From assembly GCF_019649055.1 (NCBI RefSeq), contig NW_026570311.1:540020-604019 (forward strand): 64,000 nucleotides of DNA, written 5' to 3'. Of the stretch, positions 46,445 through 57,419 are shown piece after piece (position 1 is the first letter of the stretch; the number at the start of each line of letters is the position of its first letter). A program made the translations under genes and the position numbers. The notes under the pieces are model-generated. The model saw only the letters and a program-made list of their open reading frames with translations, was not told where the DNA came from and did no database searches. This stretch comes from Paramacrobiotus metropolitanus (Eukaryota; Tardigrada; Eutardigrada; Parachela; Macrobiotidae).

Positions 46445-48639
46445 GGTCGAAGAATTTCCGCCAACGAAATAGCAAGTCACCAATTACGTTCTATCCATCA
46501 AGGAGAACGCTCAAGAGAAGAAGTCCCGACTACGGCTCCCGAAACTTGTTTATTTGCCACATAAATCAACAGAAAGCATGGAAAGGACGTCATCACTTAG
46601 CCGACGCTGCGTTAAAACAGAAAACAAAACAGGCGGATCGCCCATACACAACTGCGCTTTTGCCTTGTAGGTAACACATTAACCGTACAGCTGCTTCCCG
46701 ACAAATCAAAGATTTTTCAGGCTAAGCTAGGGAAACCGGCTCCGCCTAGGTTCTACTAAATCCGGTGCTGACTCCATGCAAAGGATAGTGGAAAGCGATC
46801 AAATACAGCGCCTGATGGATACAGCGAGTGAAAAACCAGGAGATCATCAGCCGACATGAACAGGATGTTTGTCGTCCACGTCAGCAATGCTCTTCTCGTT
46901 AAGTACTTTCAGCCAACAGACTAAGCACTGAGACCTGTGTCGAGTCAAGCCGCGTGATCTCCCGAGAAGCCGGCAAAGATAAACAGTTTGCTGCACTCAG
47001 AGTTTGGTAACGTCATCCCGTAATGCACCGAGAAAGAAACGTGGCATGACGGCACAAACCAGAGTTCTTGCTATCGATAAATTAAACAACTGAAGTGCTG
47101 GGATCCAATGTTTCATTTGACGTGGGTTTTCCTGATCCATTTCCGATAAGCATCTCTGCTCGAAATCTTTAAGCTGCATTAGTGCTTCACCCTGAATCTG
47201 TATGCTGCATTACTGTTGCAGTTTTGGATAGATCAGCTGCATTATGTGGCTGCCGTAATATTTTTGTTGTGCATATCCGTGCCTGCGCCGTAACCACAAA
47301 ATAACCCTACCGCTTTTAATAAGAAAGACTAATAAGCAAAACCACTGCCACTTTGGCGTTAATGTTCGGTCCCTGCTTGCTTTCGGAATAATGGCTACTT
47401 ATGCCAATAGCAGCTTTAACCAAACAAATTCTACTGAAGATTCTGCTAATCTTACCGAAATCCTCGATGAACTGTACACAGACTATTCCTATTTCCACAG
47501 CTGGATTTTCAATGAAAATCTCGACGTCGTTCTCTGCTGTTTGTGTTTGACGCTGAACCCGCCCATCATCGCCGTCTTCGTCCGGTTTCCCCATCTGCGC
47601 AGTTGTCTCGGCGTGTACGTGACCTTTCTGGCCGGCTGTAACATCCTGCAGGCCATCAGCTATCTTCTGGTGGTTTACCTGTCGTTCTTCCTCCAGAATA
47701 TCAGCGAAGACCGGGATTACTGTGCGTTTTATGTATACTTTCAACAAGTGCTGCTCGCAATGCCGCTGCAGATGCACGCGCTGATCGCCTTGTCCCGTTT
47801 ATGGGCCCTCAGTTTCCCGGGTTCATACAAGCGCCTCCACACACCGATGCTGACCTGGATATTGTCCCTGGCGATCGCGGCAGCCACTCATCTTATGGTC
47901 CTTCCCTTTATTTTGTGGGATCGCTTCTTCTCGCTTAAGGAATCCGGTGCTTGCGATCGGGGTAGCTTTGGCAATGAAACGATGACATATTATTGGGAAA
48001 TACTGCAGTTCATGGTGCACAATGTGCCCATGGTGTTCGTCCTTGTCAGCTACCCACTCTTACTCTGGCTGTATCGCAAGAAACAGCGCCGCAAGGAGAT
48101 GCTCATCCAGAAGCAAGCGGAATTACTGAACTGTTATTCGGTCAACCTGAGCCGACGTGCATTTATAGATGCAGTATATTTTCCCAAAGAGGAGCCACAG
48201 GTAATGGTGCACAATGCTGCATTTGTTAGGGTCCATCACGGTCACTAACTTGCTGAACTTTATAAAAACAGAATGAACTAAAGATAAAAAATTTGTTTTT
48301 AGTCAGCAAAACCCGTCAAGTAACGCTTTTTTCGATTGTGTCTCCAATTTGCAAGCAACGAGATTTGCGTACCGGCACACTTGGTTCATTCTTATATCAT
48401 TTTTTCAGGTACAGATGGTAGAGAAGAAACCGCTTTTTCGAATTCGCCCGTTCATGACGCTGACTGTGCTGACACTGAGCACTGGCCGAGCACGGCCAGG
48501 GTCAAAAAGAGGGAGGAATTTTGAGAGGGAGGAATTTCTGCGTGGTCAAAAAGAGGGAGGAATTTTTGAAACGAGGAACGGAGGAATTTTGATATGGTCA
48601 AAAAGAGGGAGGAAATTTTTCGAAGTTCAAATGAAGTAC

Positions 48640-49080
48640 TTAGGGACCTCGAACCCAGGTCTCCGAGGTCGCCACCAGCATTTTCTCATTATATGCACAG
48701 TTTGAAGGGCTGACTCGAACTTAATTATTCGGGGACCTCAAACTCTGGTCCCCGAGGTCGCACCAAAATTACTTATAGCTCGCTTCTGCCTGCCCGGGTC
48801 GTAATTCAAGACATGTTGAGGTTCGATGAAATGAAAGTGCCAGTGACCTTTAGGTCTCCTCGTGACCTTTGGGTCGCCACCGATTTACATGGTGAATCCT
48901 AAATAGTTTAACATGATGAGTCGAACTTAAGCACTCGGGGACCTCGAACTGGGTCCGTGAGGTCGCCACCACGATATGTACCACATATGCGCAGTTTGCT
49001 GTGCTGGGTCGAACAGAAGTGCTGGGCGTTCTCGAATTGGGTCACCGAGATCGCCATCACAATATGTACCATATATTCCA
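48640..49080. repeat. Subterminal repeats, ~90-110 bp units
   Basis: About five diverged units each hold GGGGACCTCGAAC, GAGGTCGCCACCA and (in most) GTCGAAC. Inverted counterparts lie at about 53300-53380 and 53820-53950. One right-hand unit has GGGTTCGAGGTCCC, which resembles a tRNA B-box, but no tRNA fold is present. Confidence 0.65.
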
Positions 49081-49745
49081 AATATTTCTAAATATTTCTT
49101 AATATTTCTAAATATTTCTAAATATTTCTAAATATTTCTAAATATTTCTGAATATTTCTGAATATTTCTGAATATTTCAAAATATTTCTAAATATTTCTA
49201 AATATTTCAAAATATTTCAAAATATTTCAAAATATTTCAAAATATTTCAAAATATTTCTAAATATTTCTAAATATTTCAAAATATTTCTAAATATTTCTA
49301 AATATTTCTAAATATTTCCAAATATTTCTAAATATTTCTAAATATTTCTAAATATTTCTAATTATTTCTAATTATTTCTAATTATTTCTAAATATTTCTA
49401 ATTATTTCTAAATATTTCTAAATATTTCTAAATATTTCTAAATATTTCTAAATATTTCTAAATATTTCTAAATATTTCTAAATATTTCTAAATATTTCTA
49501 AATATTTCTAAATATTTCTAAATATTTCTAAATATTTCTAAATATTTCTAAATATTTCTAAATATTTCTGAATATTTCTGAATAATTCTGAATATTTCAA
49601 AATATTTCTAAATATTTCAAAATATTTCAAAATATTTCAAAATATTTTAAAATATTTCAAAGTATTTCTAAATATTTCTAAATATTTCAAAATATTTCTA
49701 AATATTTCAAAAATTTCTAAATCTTTCTAAGTGTTTCTAAATATT
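49076..49745. repeat. 10 bp AT-rich tandem array (TAAATATTTC)n
   Basis: About 65 copies of a 10 bp unit, mostly TAAATATTTC, with patches where the first base is A or G or where ATT replaces AAT. Each variant is clustered, which suggests local unit expansion. Degenerate inverted versions appear near 53150-53240. Confidence 0.9.
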
Positions 49746-50740
49746 TCTATTTGTTTTTTTGATGTTTAAATGTCTGTTTTTTTAATGTTTAAATTTTAAC
49801 TATTGAGTAGTGTACCGGCGCTTGCAGTCATTGTTATCGTGGTGGCTATTGCCTATTAAAGACTTTCTATTTCTAAATATCTCTATCTAAATATTTTTGT
49901 TTCTAAATATTTTCAAATATTTCTAAATTTTTTAAGAACCTATTAAATTTTCGGTTATCGGATCTCCAGATTTCTGGTTACAGTACCTGAACAGATCTAA
50001 AAACACAACTTCCACTCGTAAATATTTTTAAAATGCCTCACACCTAAGTACCTAAACTTCGCCGAAAAAAAATCGATTTGTGGAATTCATTGTTTCGCGT
50101 GTTTCACTTAAGCGACCATGGCTCATTCATTTTCATAGTGTTTCACTTAAATCACCATACGAGTGGAAACTTCACTTTTTTTATTTTTTTTAAAATTGTT
50201 TAAAACGTGAAGAAATCTAAACAACAAAAAAACTTAACAGTTACATAGATATTTGAATCTTTGAACACGAAAATATCAAGGCCGGTGGCTATAATATAGT
50301 AATATCAAAATTACTGAAAACAAGGGATATCTGAATAGTTCAATATAGATGCCAAAATACCTTAGATGTGTAGATTTAAGTATCTCGAAAAGCCAAAGTT
50401 CGAAGTAAATAATAGCCCTAATCTCGATTTACCGATACATACTGCCATCTTTAAAACCATAAGAAGGCTCATTATCTTAGGTTAAATCTAAGTAGCTACC
50501 CGAAATCCACTTCAGCACTGGTCGGGTACAATAGCCTAAACTCAAAACGAATATTATCTGAGGCAATAATCTGGTTTTCAAAAATTTTGCGCTGAAACAC
50601 CGATATAACAGTTACATTGAATTTTTTTTCCTATATATTTCGTATACATTCATCTGCACAGGATCACTTACACAATGATGAAAAGCGATTCGCAACAGAA
50701 CTTTACTGCCAATGTTAAGGGCTGAATATAATTTCTATGT

Positions 50741-50903
50741 CTCGTTCCGAATTCAAAGCGAATTTCGTTATGGTACGGTTGCTCAACCGCACGAAGTGGC
50801 TGTAGGCAGTGGCCACGCCTACAGATACGTTACGCGGAGCCACCTCGCGAGGTAGAGTTGCTGTATCGCAACGAAATTCGCTTCAAATTCTGGACGAGGC
50901 CTT
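50741..50903. mobile_element. MITE nested in the 5.6 kb element
   Basis: The ends CTCGTTCCGAATTCAAAGCG (left) and, inverted, CTCGTCCAGAATTTGAAGCG (right) extend through AATTTCGTT for about 45 bp. The element is 163 bp. The target duplication is unclear. Confidence 0.55.
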
Positions 50904-51521
50904 AATAGCTCTGCCATTTTGTGTTACGTAAACCGTAGACGTAAAAGCTCTGATTAGAGTGTTTGAGTATATCGGAAAAGTAAAATACCGCAAATATAAA
51001 ACTGGATAATAAAACAAGCTTTTTTGAAACTGTCATTTCACTTCAAAATACCTAAACATTTAAGTATCAAAATATTTAGCATGCCGAACTTTATTTATCT
51101 AGAACCTCTACGTTTTTATCCCTGCTGAATATGTTGTAATCTATTACTTTATGTAATGCTACTGTAGAGATAAATTCGATCACCACTTCAGATCAAATTT
51201 TTTTAATGGTTACCGCAAGCTTTGGATCATAAATTCATACTATATTTTGATAAAGTTTCTTTATTTTATCACTGTTTGGATTCTAAAACTGCAGTGGAAA
51301 AACGAAGTCTTGCTAAAACGGTATTAAGTATTTGAAACACTGATTTTTTAAAGCAAATCAACAGCGCATTTCCTTTATCTGCGAATGACGCATTGTAACA
51401 CAACGACACATGACACAATGTTTCATAATGAGACTTTTTGATGTGCCGGTTTGTTGTAAAATTCATTGAAATCTCGTATAATATGTAGTATCCCCTAGTA
51501 TATGGTCTCCTACGCCCTTAA

Positions 51522-52975
51522 CCCTCCAGCGGGCGGTACCCGAAGGAGTGCGAATTTCCTTTTGAAAATCGGGATTTACCGATGAAAAAAACCAATTAAG
51601 ATAGGGAATTTTTTGTGAGCTTGTGCTGACCATAGGTCAGCGGTGGTGACTAGGGTGTTTGCCAACGCCAATGCCCATAGACGGTCTACAGCATATAAAT
51701 GCTTATTTTTGTAACAATTAGGCTAACAGGAATAAAGTAAAAGCACTTACTTCATCAAATAGCACAAAAAAAGTACTTTAAAACAGAAGTATAGAAGTGG
51801 TCAACAATTTGACCAATGGTCAGTAAAAAATTAAAAACTGCCAAAACCCGTTTTCTTGCATTTTGACCACTGCTACATATAAAAAACGTAGAAAACAAGC
51901 GATTTTGAGACTAATCCTTCCCAAAACTTTCATCAGTCTCTCCAATTGTACTAAACGAAGCAGTCTTTGTGCAATTTAACATTGCACTTCTTGCATTTCT
52001 GACACACCGAGTTACCTTCCCACTGCGTGCATTGTTTGGCTTTGCACGTTTCCTGGATGTGGCCGCAGTTGCCGGTATGGGGAAAGCGGCGGAAATGGTT
52101 CAGATGCAAAGGCGATTGGCGCCGAACCAGATATTAGTTGTCACTAGCACTTTTTCGAACGAAATTCATTAGTGACCGGATGTGACCTATATAAGGCTGT
52201 TCGGAATCGTTAACATCACTGATATTATCATTACAGTTCGCAGTCGCCCGAGACTGGTCAAAAATTTGCATGTTTTTTTAAGGCTACGTGGCTTCACCGC
52301 TTTGCTTGCCCAAGCGGTGCATCGGTATTCGGTATCGAAGGTGGAACGCGGCAGAAAGCAGTGTTGTGCTGCCATTTCAATTACAGAGCTACAATTATAC
52401 ACTGACGGTAGAATTAGAATCTCGTCTACCATGCCGACCGCCCGGGGTGGTGTTCAGCAACCCCATGTTTTGCCAACCTCCTACAACCAAACCGCATGGC
52501 GCATGTTTGGCGTCCGAACCGATATTAAATTATTCCGGTTACGTAGCGATAAGAATCTGTCGAAAGTGCACCCGCCCGTGTATTCACAACCCTTCATGGG
52601 CATTGGTGTTGGCACGCAACACACGTTTTTGACGGACTGCGGTCATCTATGGTTCAACTTATAGAATCTGCGTTGGACATTTTTGAATAAAGCGTTGTCA
52701 TTTGTACCTTGCTGATTTATCTCCGGTTTAATTACTCATCCACTAATTAATTAATTAGCAAGATCTGCGAGAGGTCAGAAAGTCCGAAATTGGTCATTTT
52801 TGGACACCTGTTGTTTGTAATTAACTTAAGATACAAGTTTGAGTTCTGTTGTTACTGCTGCTTTAAGGTCCCTTGTTGCTAATTATGCAAAGGGATATCA
52901 ATTAACTGTTCGCGATCACTTGGAAAAAAATTCTGAACACCATGTTGCGCCCTGACGCCAATGCCCGTCAACGGG
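51522..52975. mobile_element. piggyBac relic, TTAA-flanked
   Basis: TTAA at 51518-51521 and 52976-52979. The element ends are CCCTCCAGCGGGCGG and, inverted, CCCGTTGACGGGCATTGGCG, both starting CCC after TTAA as piggyBac elements do. A minus-strand remnant of the transposase C-terminus lies inside. It is nested within the 5.6 kb element. Confidence 0.7.
51951..52130 (-). pseudogene. piggyBac transposase, C-terminal Cys-rich domain remnant
   Basis: The minus-strand frame reads LNHFRRFPHTGNC, then GHIQETCKAKQCTQ, VCQKCKKCNVKLHKDCFV and a stop. Spaced C-x2-C pairs ending C-x3-L-x3-CF just before the stop are typical of the RING-like zinc domain that ends piggyBac transposases. Upstream the frame is closed by stops and a shift, so this is only a relic. 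Its direction and place near the left TTAA end fit a transposase read leftwards. Confidence 0.65.
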
Positions 52976-54307
52976 TTAAGGCAAACGGAGAGCGGTTTAA
53001 TTTAAAATTTATAAGGCATCAACACGTAAGCAGTAACACGTATGCGCTGAAGCTGCAGGATCGGCGTTGCAGATTGGGCTCTTAGTTATAGATGTTAAAT
53101 ATAGTCAGGAATACGTCGAAAAATATCTAGATTACTTTGAAATATATTTAGGGATATGTAGATGTATAATAAGAAATATCAGCGAAAATATTTAGAAATA
53201 TTAAATTTTTAGAAATTTTGGATTATTTAGAAATATTCCTGGTTTCTACGTCCTCCAGCAGTGTTTGATAAAGCACATCAAACTTTGCATATAAAATATA
53301 TCTCGTGATGGCGACTTGGGAGACGCGGTTCTAAGAACCCCCAGCCCTTCAGATCGACTCAGCACAGCAAACTGTGTGTAACAGACAAGCACGAGGAGAT
53401 CACGAGTGATGCTTTATTGTACCAATCAAGTGGGAACAATGCTGCGTGATAGCAGGAAAGCAAGAACAAAGCAATAAGCAAGTGTATGCTAAGTGGGTTC
53501 TTGAGCGTCTGATGGCGTGAAAGAAGCAACTGGCGGCAAACACGTGCTGTGTGCCATCAGCTGTGTGATGATGCGCAGACTGGACTCTATCCAACGCGAG
53601 CGTATGAACGCTGAGTCATACTGCGAGAGAGGAACGAGAGAGCAAGTGTGGCTCAGTGTATGCGCTGCGTATATCCGCTTCAGCGGATGAATGCAGTGCA
53701 GCAGCACACGTACGTACAGCGAGAGAGGCGATAACGGCAAGCAATGGTGCAAGTACGTCCAGTGTGGACCGTACGCATCAGGCGCAGTCGTACGCCTCTG
53801 ACATGTGCATATGTGATACATCTCGTGGTGGCGACCTCAGGGACCCAGTTCGAGGTCCCGAGTACTTCAGTTCGACTCATCCCTTGTAAGTGTGTATATC
53901 ATGAGCAAAATAATGGTGGCGACCTCGGAGACCTGGGTTCGAGGTCCCTAAGTACTTCATTAGAACTTGAAAAATTCTCCTCTTTTGACCATATCAAAAT
54001 TCCTCCCTTCCTCGCTTCAAAAATTCCTCCCTCTTTTGACCACGCAGAAATTCCTCCCTCTCACAATTCCTCCCTCTTTTTGACCCTGGCCCTAAGCACC
54101 GTTATCTGCTGCACGGCTATGTTGGTCGTCTACGATATGTTTTTGACTGGTTCGGTGTTGGTCGATGGGTTCCAGTATCGGATTGCCTGCTTGTTGATGC
54201 TCTGCCAGCCGATTCTGGATCCGGTGTTCTTTGCGATGAGCATACATTCCGTGCGGCATGCTATCGCTGTCGCCGTGGTCCGAACATGGAGACGGCTGCG
54301 GTCATAA

Positions 54308-56014
54308 TAATCATTATTTTCAGACTTTGTCCGATGAGTTGCGGCCGATGGTCTGTTTGTTGATTTCGTGCATCTGATTGAGTGAAGTTCCGATCTCATG
54401 AATCATGCACGATATAATGCCGGATGTAATGTTTTTTTATCAAACTACGCATAGCGCGTTAGTAGTTTCGTTCAAATGTTTCTCGTAGGCGACCTGAGTG
54501 ACAGTAGCTGCATATATGCGTATTTGCGCCAAAAATAACACTATATTTGACAGATACTCACTCGTACAAGAAAAACTGTATCAACTACCATCGTCCTACA
54601 GTGTTCGGCGCAAAGGTCACAGCTTCCGAAAATCTCGGCTGAAATCGGTAATTGACGACGGGCGCTGGTAACCATTCCGAACATACCGCGCCCAAAACAT
54701 AATCTGCTGCAGTAACGTGCTGCAGGGAGCAGCGACGAATCAAAAACTGCCTTTTTCGACAAAAAGATGGCTCAGTTCCACGTCCATATCCATATTCCCC
54801 TGTACAACGAGCGATCCTCTTCACAACCACTTTATTGAGTTCGCATGTGGCGCAATGCAGTGCATGGTCATTTAGAAAGATTAAGCTGCATTTTGCTGCA
54901 GTCGTTACGAAGAAAATAGTCTGCGCTCCCTTTTTGTAGTGCACGAGAGATGTTGTACAGTAATACTTACCTAATTCTCTCGGGTGTTTAGCGCGCTGGA
55001 AATCAAAATACGTAAATCGCACTCGCGAACACGACACTCCCGAAAACGCTCTTTTCTCTCTTTCACTCCTTCAAAACCAGTCATATCGCAGCGCGCTAAA
55101 CGATGCTATTGGTCCGAAACTTGGTCCGAAACATCCGGTTATTTTAGTCTGGTGCGCATGACGTGATATAGCTACGGTAGCGATGTTGTACGTAAAGTGG
55201 CGAATTTACTTATACGTTCCATTTTTCGCTTGTACATTCTCGATCTTTCTCTTTTGTGTTCGGATTCACTTTTGGTTGCTTCTTTTTGCTGAAAAAGGCA
55301 CGCAGAGATCAGTACGATAGGAATAATTACCGTAATGATCTATCCTACCGACTTTACTCAACGACAGAGTATGAGCTAATACCTCAATGTGGCATAGCTA
55401 AGTCTAAGAATCTACGTGAAGCGAGAAACTGCATCTCCGACGATAATTTATTTCTAAACTCCGAAGACTGCTAAACTCAGAACGAGAGAACTGATGATCT
55501 AAAGTACTGCCACTCACGGACTTATATAAACACGGTGCATCCGTGTAGAAGCAACCAAAAGTAAATCCGAACACAATAGAGAAAGATCGAGAATGTACAA
55601 GCGAATAATGGAACGTACAAGTAAAGCCGTCACTTTACGTACAACATCGCTACCGTAGCTATATCCCGTCACGCAGTAAGCTGTAGTATTGGACGGATCC
55701 ATGTCGTTTTAAATCCTTTTGCCGTTCGAAAGCCCACTACTAGGTTCTTCATTTGATCATATTTGTTGAGCGAAGCTCGCCTTGTACATATTGAGAATAA
55801 TAAACTACTAGGTTGTTGTTTTCTGTTTCTAATTGTGCAGTAATCCGTCTAGGCCATTATTTACGAATACATTTTTCAAATCTTTCCTCACTTACTGGTT
55901 ATTTTACAGAAAGGTTGGTGGGAACACTACGCCTTCCACTTTACAGAACTCCGTTGTACTTTTGCCCAAATTTTGCAGCAGAACTACGTCGTATAGTGCT
56001 CAACGTCGTCAAGC
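54308..56014. promoter_or_regulatory. Conserved 5' flank of F-box copy 4
   Basis: Matches the flanks of copy 3 (36400-37657) and copy 7 (61930-62727) over most of its length: CGCAAAGGTCACAGCTTCCG, AATCTGCTGCAG, TTTTAAATCCTTTTGCC and CACTACGCCTTCCACTTTAC. In all three a TTTTACAG lies about 100-120 bp before the start, which may be the acceptor of a 5' UTR intron. The promoter function is inferred from conservation and position. Confidence 0.45.
55159..55671. mobile_element. 513 bp TIR element, 4 bp target duplication, block B only
   Basis: CGCA at 55155-55158 and 55672-55675 flanks the element. The ends TGACGTGATATAGCTACGGT and, inverted, TGACGGGATATAGCTACGGT extend to arms of about 130 bp. 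The empty site is seen in block A (GGTGCGCAGTAAGCTG at about 37370) and again at about 62452. Confidence 0.75.
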
Positions 56015-57419
56015 ATGCCCAGCGGAATGGACCGCGATAACGCCGTGGATGTTCGTGGCAGCGATCAACGGACGCGTGGTGGACGTGGCGCAAGATGGCC
56101 TCTTAGTCGACCTCCTCTGTCCCAACCGGCGACGCGAGTTTGTGCCATTCGGCAGGGTCTTCTTCCCACGTCCAGCGAGCTCAGACGATTTCGCCCGTTT
56201 CGATGCCAGAGGGCAGCCCAACGCCTCGGTGGAAATTCTAGTACTGGAGACGCCATCAGGTCCGTGGATTTGGTTGCCGGGTGTAATGAACTGTGGGGAA
56301 GACGACGTGACCTGCGCAACAGACGGAGGAGTCGTTGTCCGTTGGAAGAGTCCGCCAAGCGGCGTGATGTGCACCGACTACGTCCCCATCCTTCGCGTTC
56401 GCCTGGTTCAAGACTCCGACAACAACGCCGCACTCAGTGCTTGTGTCCGTCCAGGCACATTCGTCAAGGGCAATGTCAACCTGGGCAAGGAATTTCACTC
56501 GCTGTCCACTGGGGAAGCCGAGGCCCTCATCAAGAAAGTGAACGCTAGCAAACCTTTCATTCTGTCCGACGTTTTCGTGGCTGCCCTCGTGAAGGGCAAG
56601 TTAGAATACATCTACCAAAGAACTCCTTCATCCAAAGAACTCTTTGCGGTAAGACAGTGTCCAAATTACGACAGCAGATGTGGCGCCTGACCGCAGAACT
56701 AACGTGTTGTACGGTTGACAGCTCGCCTTCACCCGCTTCCGCAGGAAGTTGTTCCGAATAATCACGTCTTCTGCTGACGAGGATGCCGGCATGGCGAGGA
56801 CGTTGCCGTGGAATTGTGGCAGGAGGTGTTCGCCCACTTGGACACGGTGACACAGACGAAGCTGCGCGTTGTGTGCGTCACGTGGAACCGCATCCTGGAT
56901 GCGCCAGCACGCCGTTCCATACTCGTCATCAGCGATGATTATGACAAGATCGGCGAATCCCGCTATTTTCCATATTTGGCGGCGGTGTATAACTGCCTTC
57001 GACCCGGCACGGAGCACGTTGCCATAATGCGCCAAAACGGGAGAGAAGTGGACCGGGAATGGCTCTCGAAGGTGTGCAACATGGTGCGATATGTGGCAGA
57101 CCAGCAAACCGGAATCCGTTTGCGCACACTTTTTGTGCACCCTCTTAGCCCTTGCGTACACGGGGAGTTCTGCTTTTTGGTTGATGCCGAGCGTGTCGTT
57201 TATTCGCCGGGAATAAACGGTGGTTACTGCTGGCTGAAAAAGTTTTGGAGCGCAAGCGGTGAAGTGGGATACCGTGGCATGCCATTCTGTCCGCCACCCT
57301 TTTTGTTATGGGAAAAAACGGCGCCTGGATACGAAAACTCCGATTTAATTTACGAGGTTTTCAGAACGTACTCGATCAAATACTCCAGACCGGTCTACTT
57401 TGATGGCCCCACTTAGATA
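56015..57419 (+). pseudogene. F-box family copy 4 (two frameshifts, altered N-terminus)
   Basis: Starts MPSGMDRDNAVDVRGSDQR at 56015, but about 10 bp (the codons for MRYG) are deleted near 56072. After that the family frame (GRVVDVAQDGLLVDLLCPNR) is only reached from a different upstream frame; an ATG at 56048 would give MFVAAINGRVVDV and rescue it. Exon 1 ends at 56648 and the F-box exon starts at 56722 (LAFTRFRRKLFRII), with no middle exon. A one-base loss near 56806 (TTGCCGTGGAATTG) shifts the F-box out of frame with its exon start. From there WQEVFAHLDTVTQTK runs open to 57419, with a C-terminus that diverges from the family after CWLKKF. Likely dead, though each half is still open. Confidence 0.7.

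Larger units (their letters stand above)
48494..54091. mobile_element. 5.6 kb composite element with ~190 bp TIRs
   Basis: The outer ends GGCCAGGGTCAAAAAGAGGG (left) and its complement (right) extend for about 190 bp, made of GGGAGGAATTT units and ending in GACCTCGGAGACCTGGGTTC. The 8 bp on each side (CCGAGCAC at 48486-48493, CTAAGCAC at 54092-54099) match at six positions; an earlier CTGAGCAC lies 11 bp further left, so the exact duplication is ambiguous. Inside are diverged subterminal repeats, a 10 bp tandem array, a MITE and a piggyBac relic. No transposase for the outer element is seen. It is a foldback/Mutator-style non-autonomous element. Confidence 0.8.
47391..54307 (+). pseudogene. 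7TM receptor, block B copy, broken by a 5.6 kb element in helix 6
   Basis: Exon 1 (47391-48200, 270 residues) is open and closely matches receptor A, including SRLWALSFP. Exon 2 starts at 48409 and matches (EKKPLFRIRPFMTLTVLTLS) until about 48483, in the middle of helix 6. A long element follows, and receptor sequence resumes at 54092 with LSTVICCTAMLVVYDMF through DPVFFAMSI to the stop at 54307. Both sides are open. Reading straight through gives a short tail ending near 48705, so the protein would lose helices 6-7. Splicing around the insert would need non-obvious sites. Confidence 0.85.
46445..57400. repeat. Segmental duplication block B
   Basis: The partner of 32505-37764. It is longer because of a 5.6 kb element inside its receptor gene and a 513 bp element at 55159, and because its F-box copy is more complete. 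Confidence 0.7.

Noticed and set aside
49076-49745. CRISPR-like array
   Set aside because: The units are 10 bp and contiguous with no spacers; this is a simple satellite.
51969-52664. Plus-strand open frames inside the 5.6 kb element
   Set aside because: They overlap the minus-strand piggyBac Cys-rich remnant, which explains the sequence better; the plus frames have no recognisable similarity.
53920-53955. tRNA-like B-box (GGGTTCGAGGTCCC)
   Set aside because: No acceptor stem, D-arm or anticodon arm can be folded around it; it is one unit of the element's subterminal repeat.
53744-54120. Open frame continuous with the 3' half of receptor B
   Set aside because: The upstream part is the transposon's right TIR read by chance in frame; only the part from 54092 is receptor.
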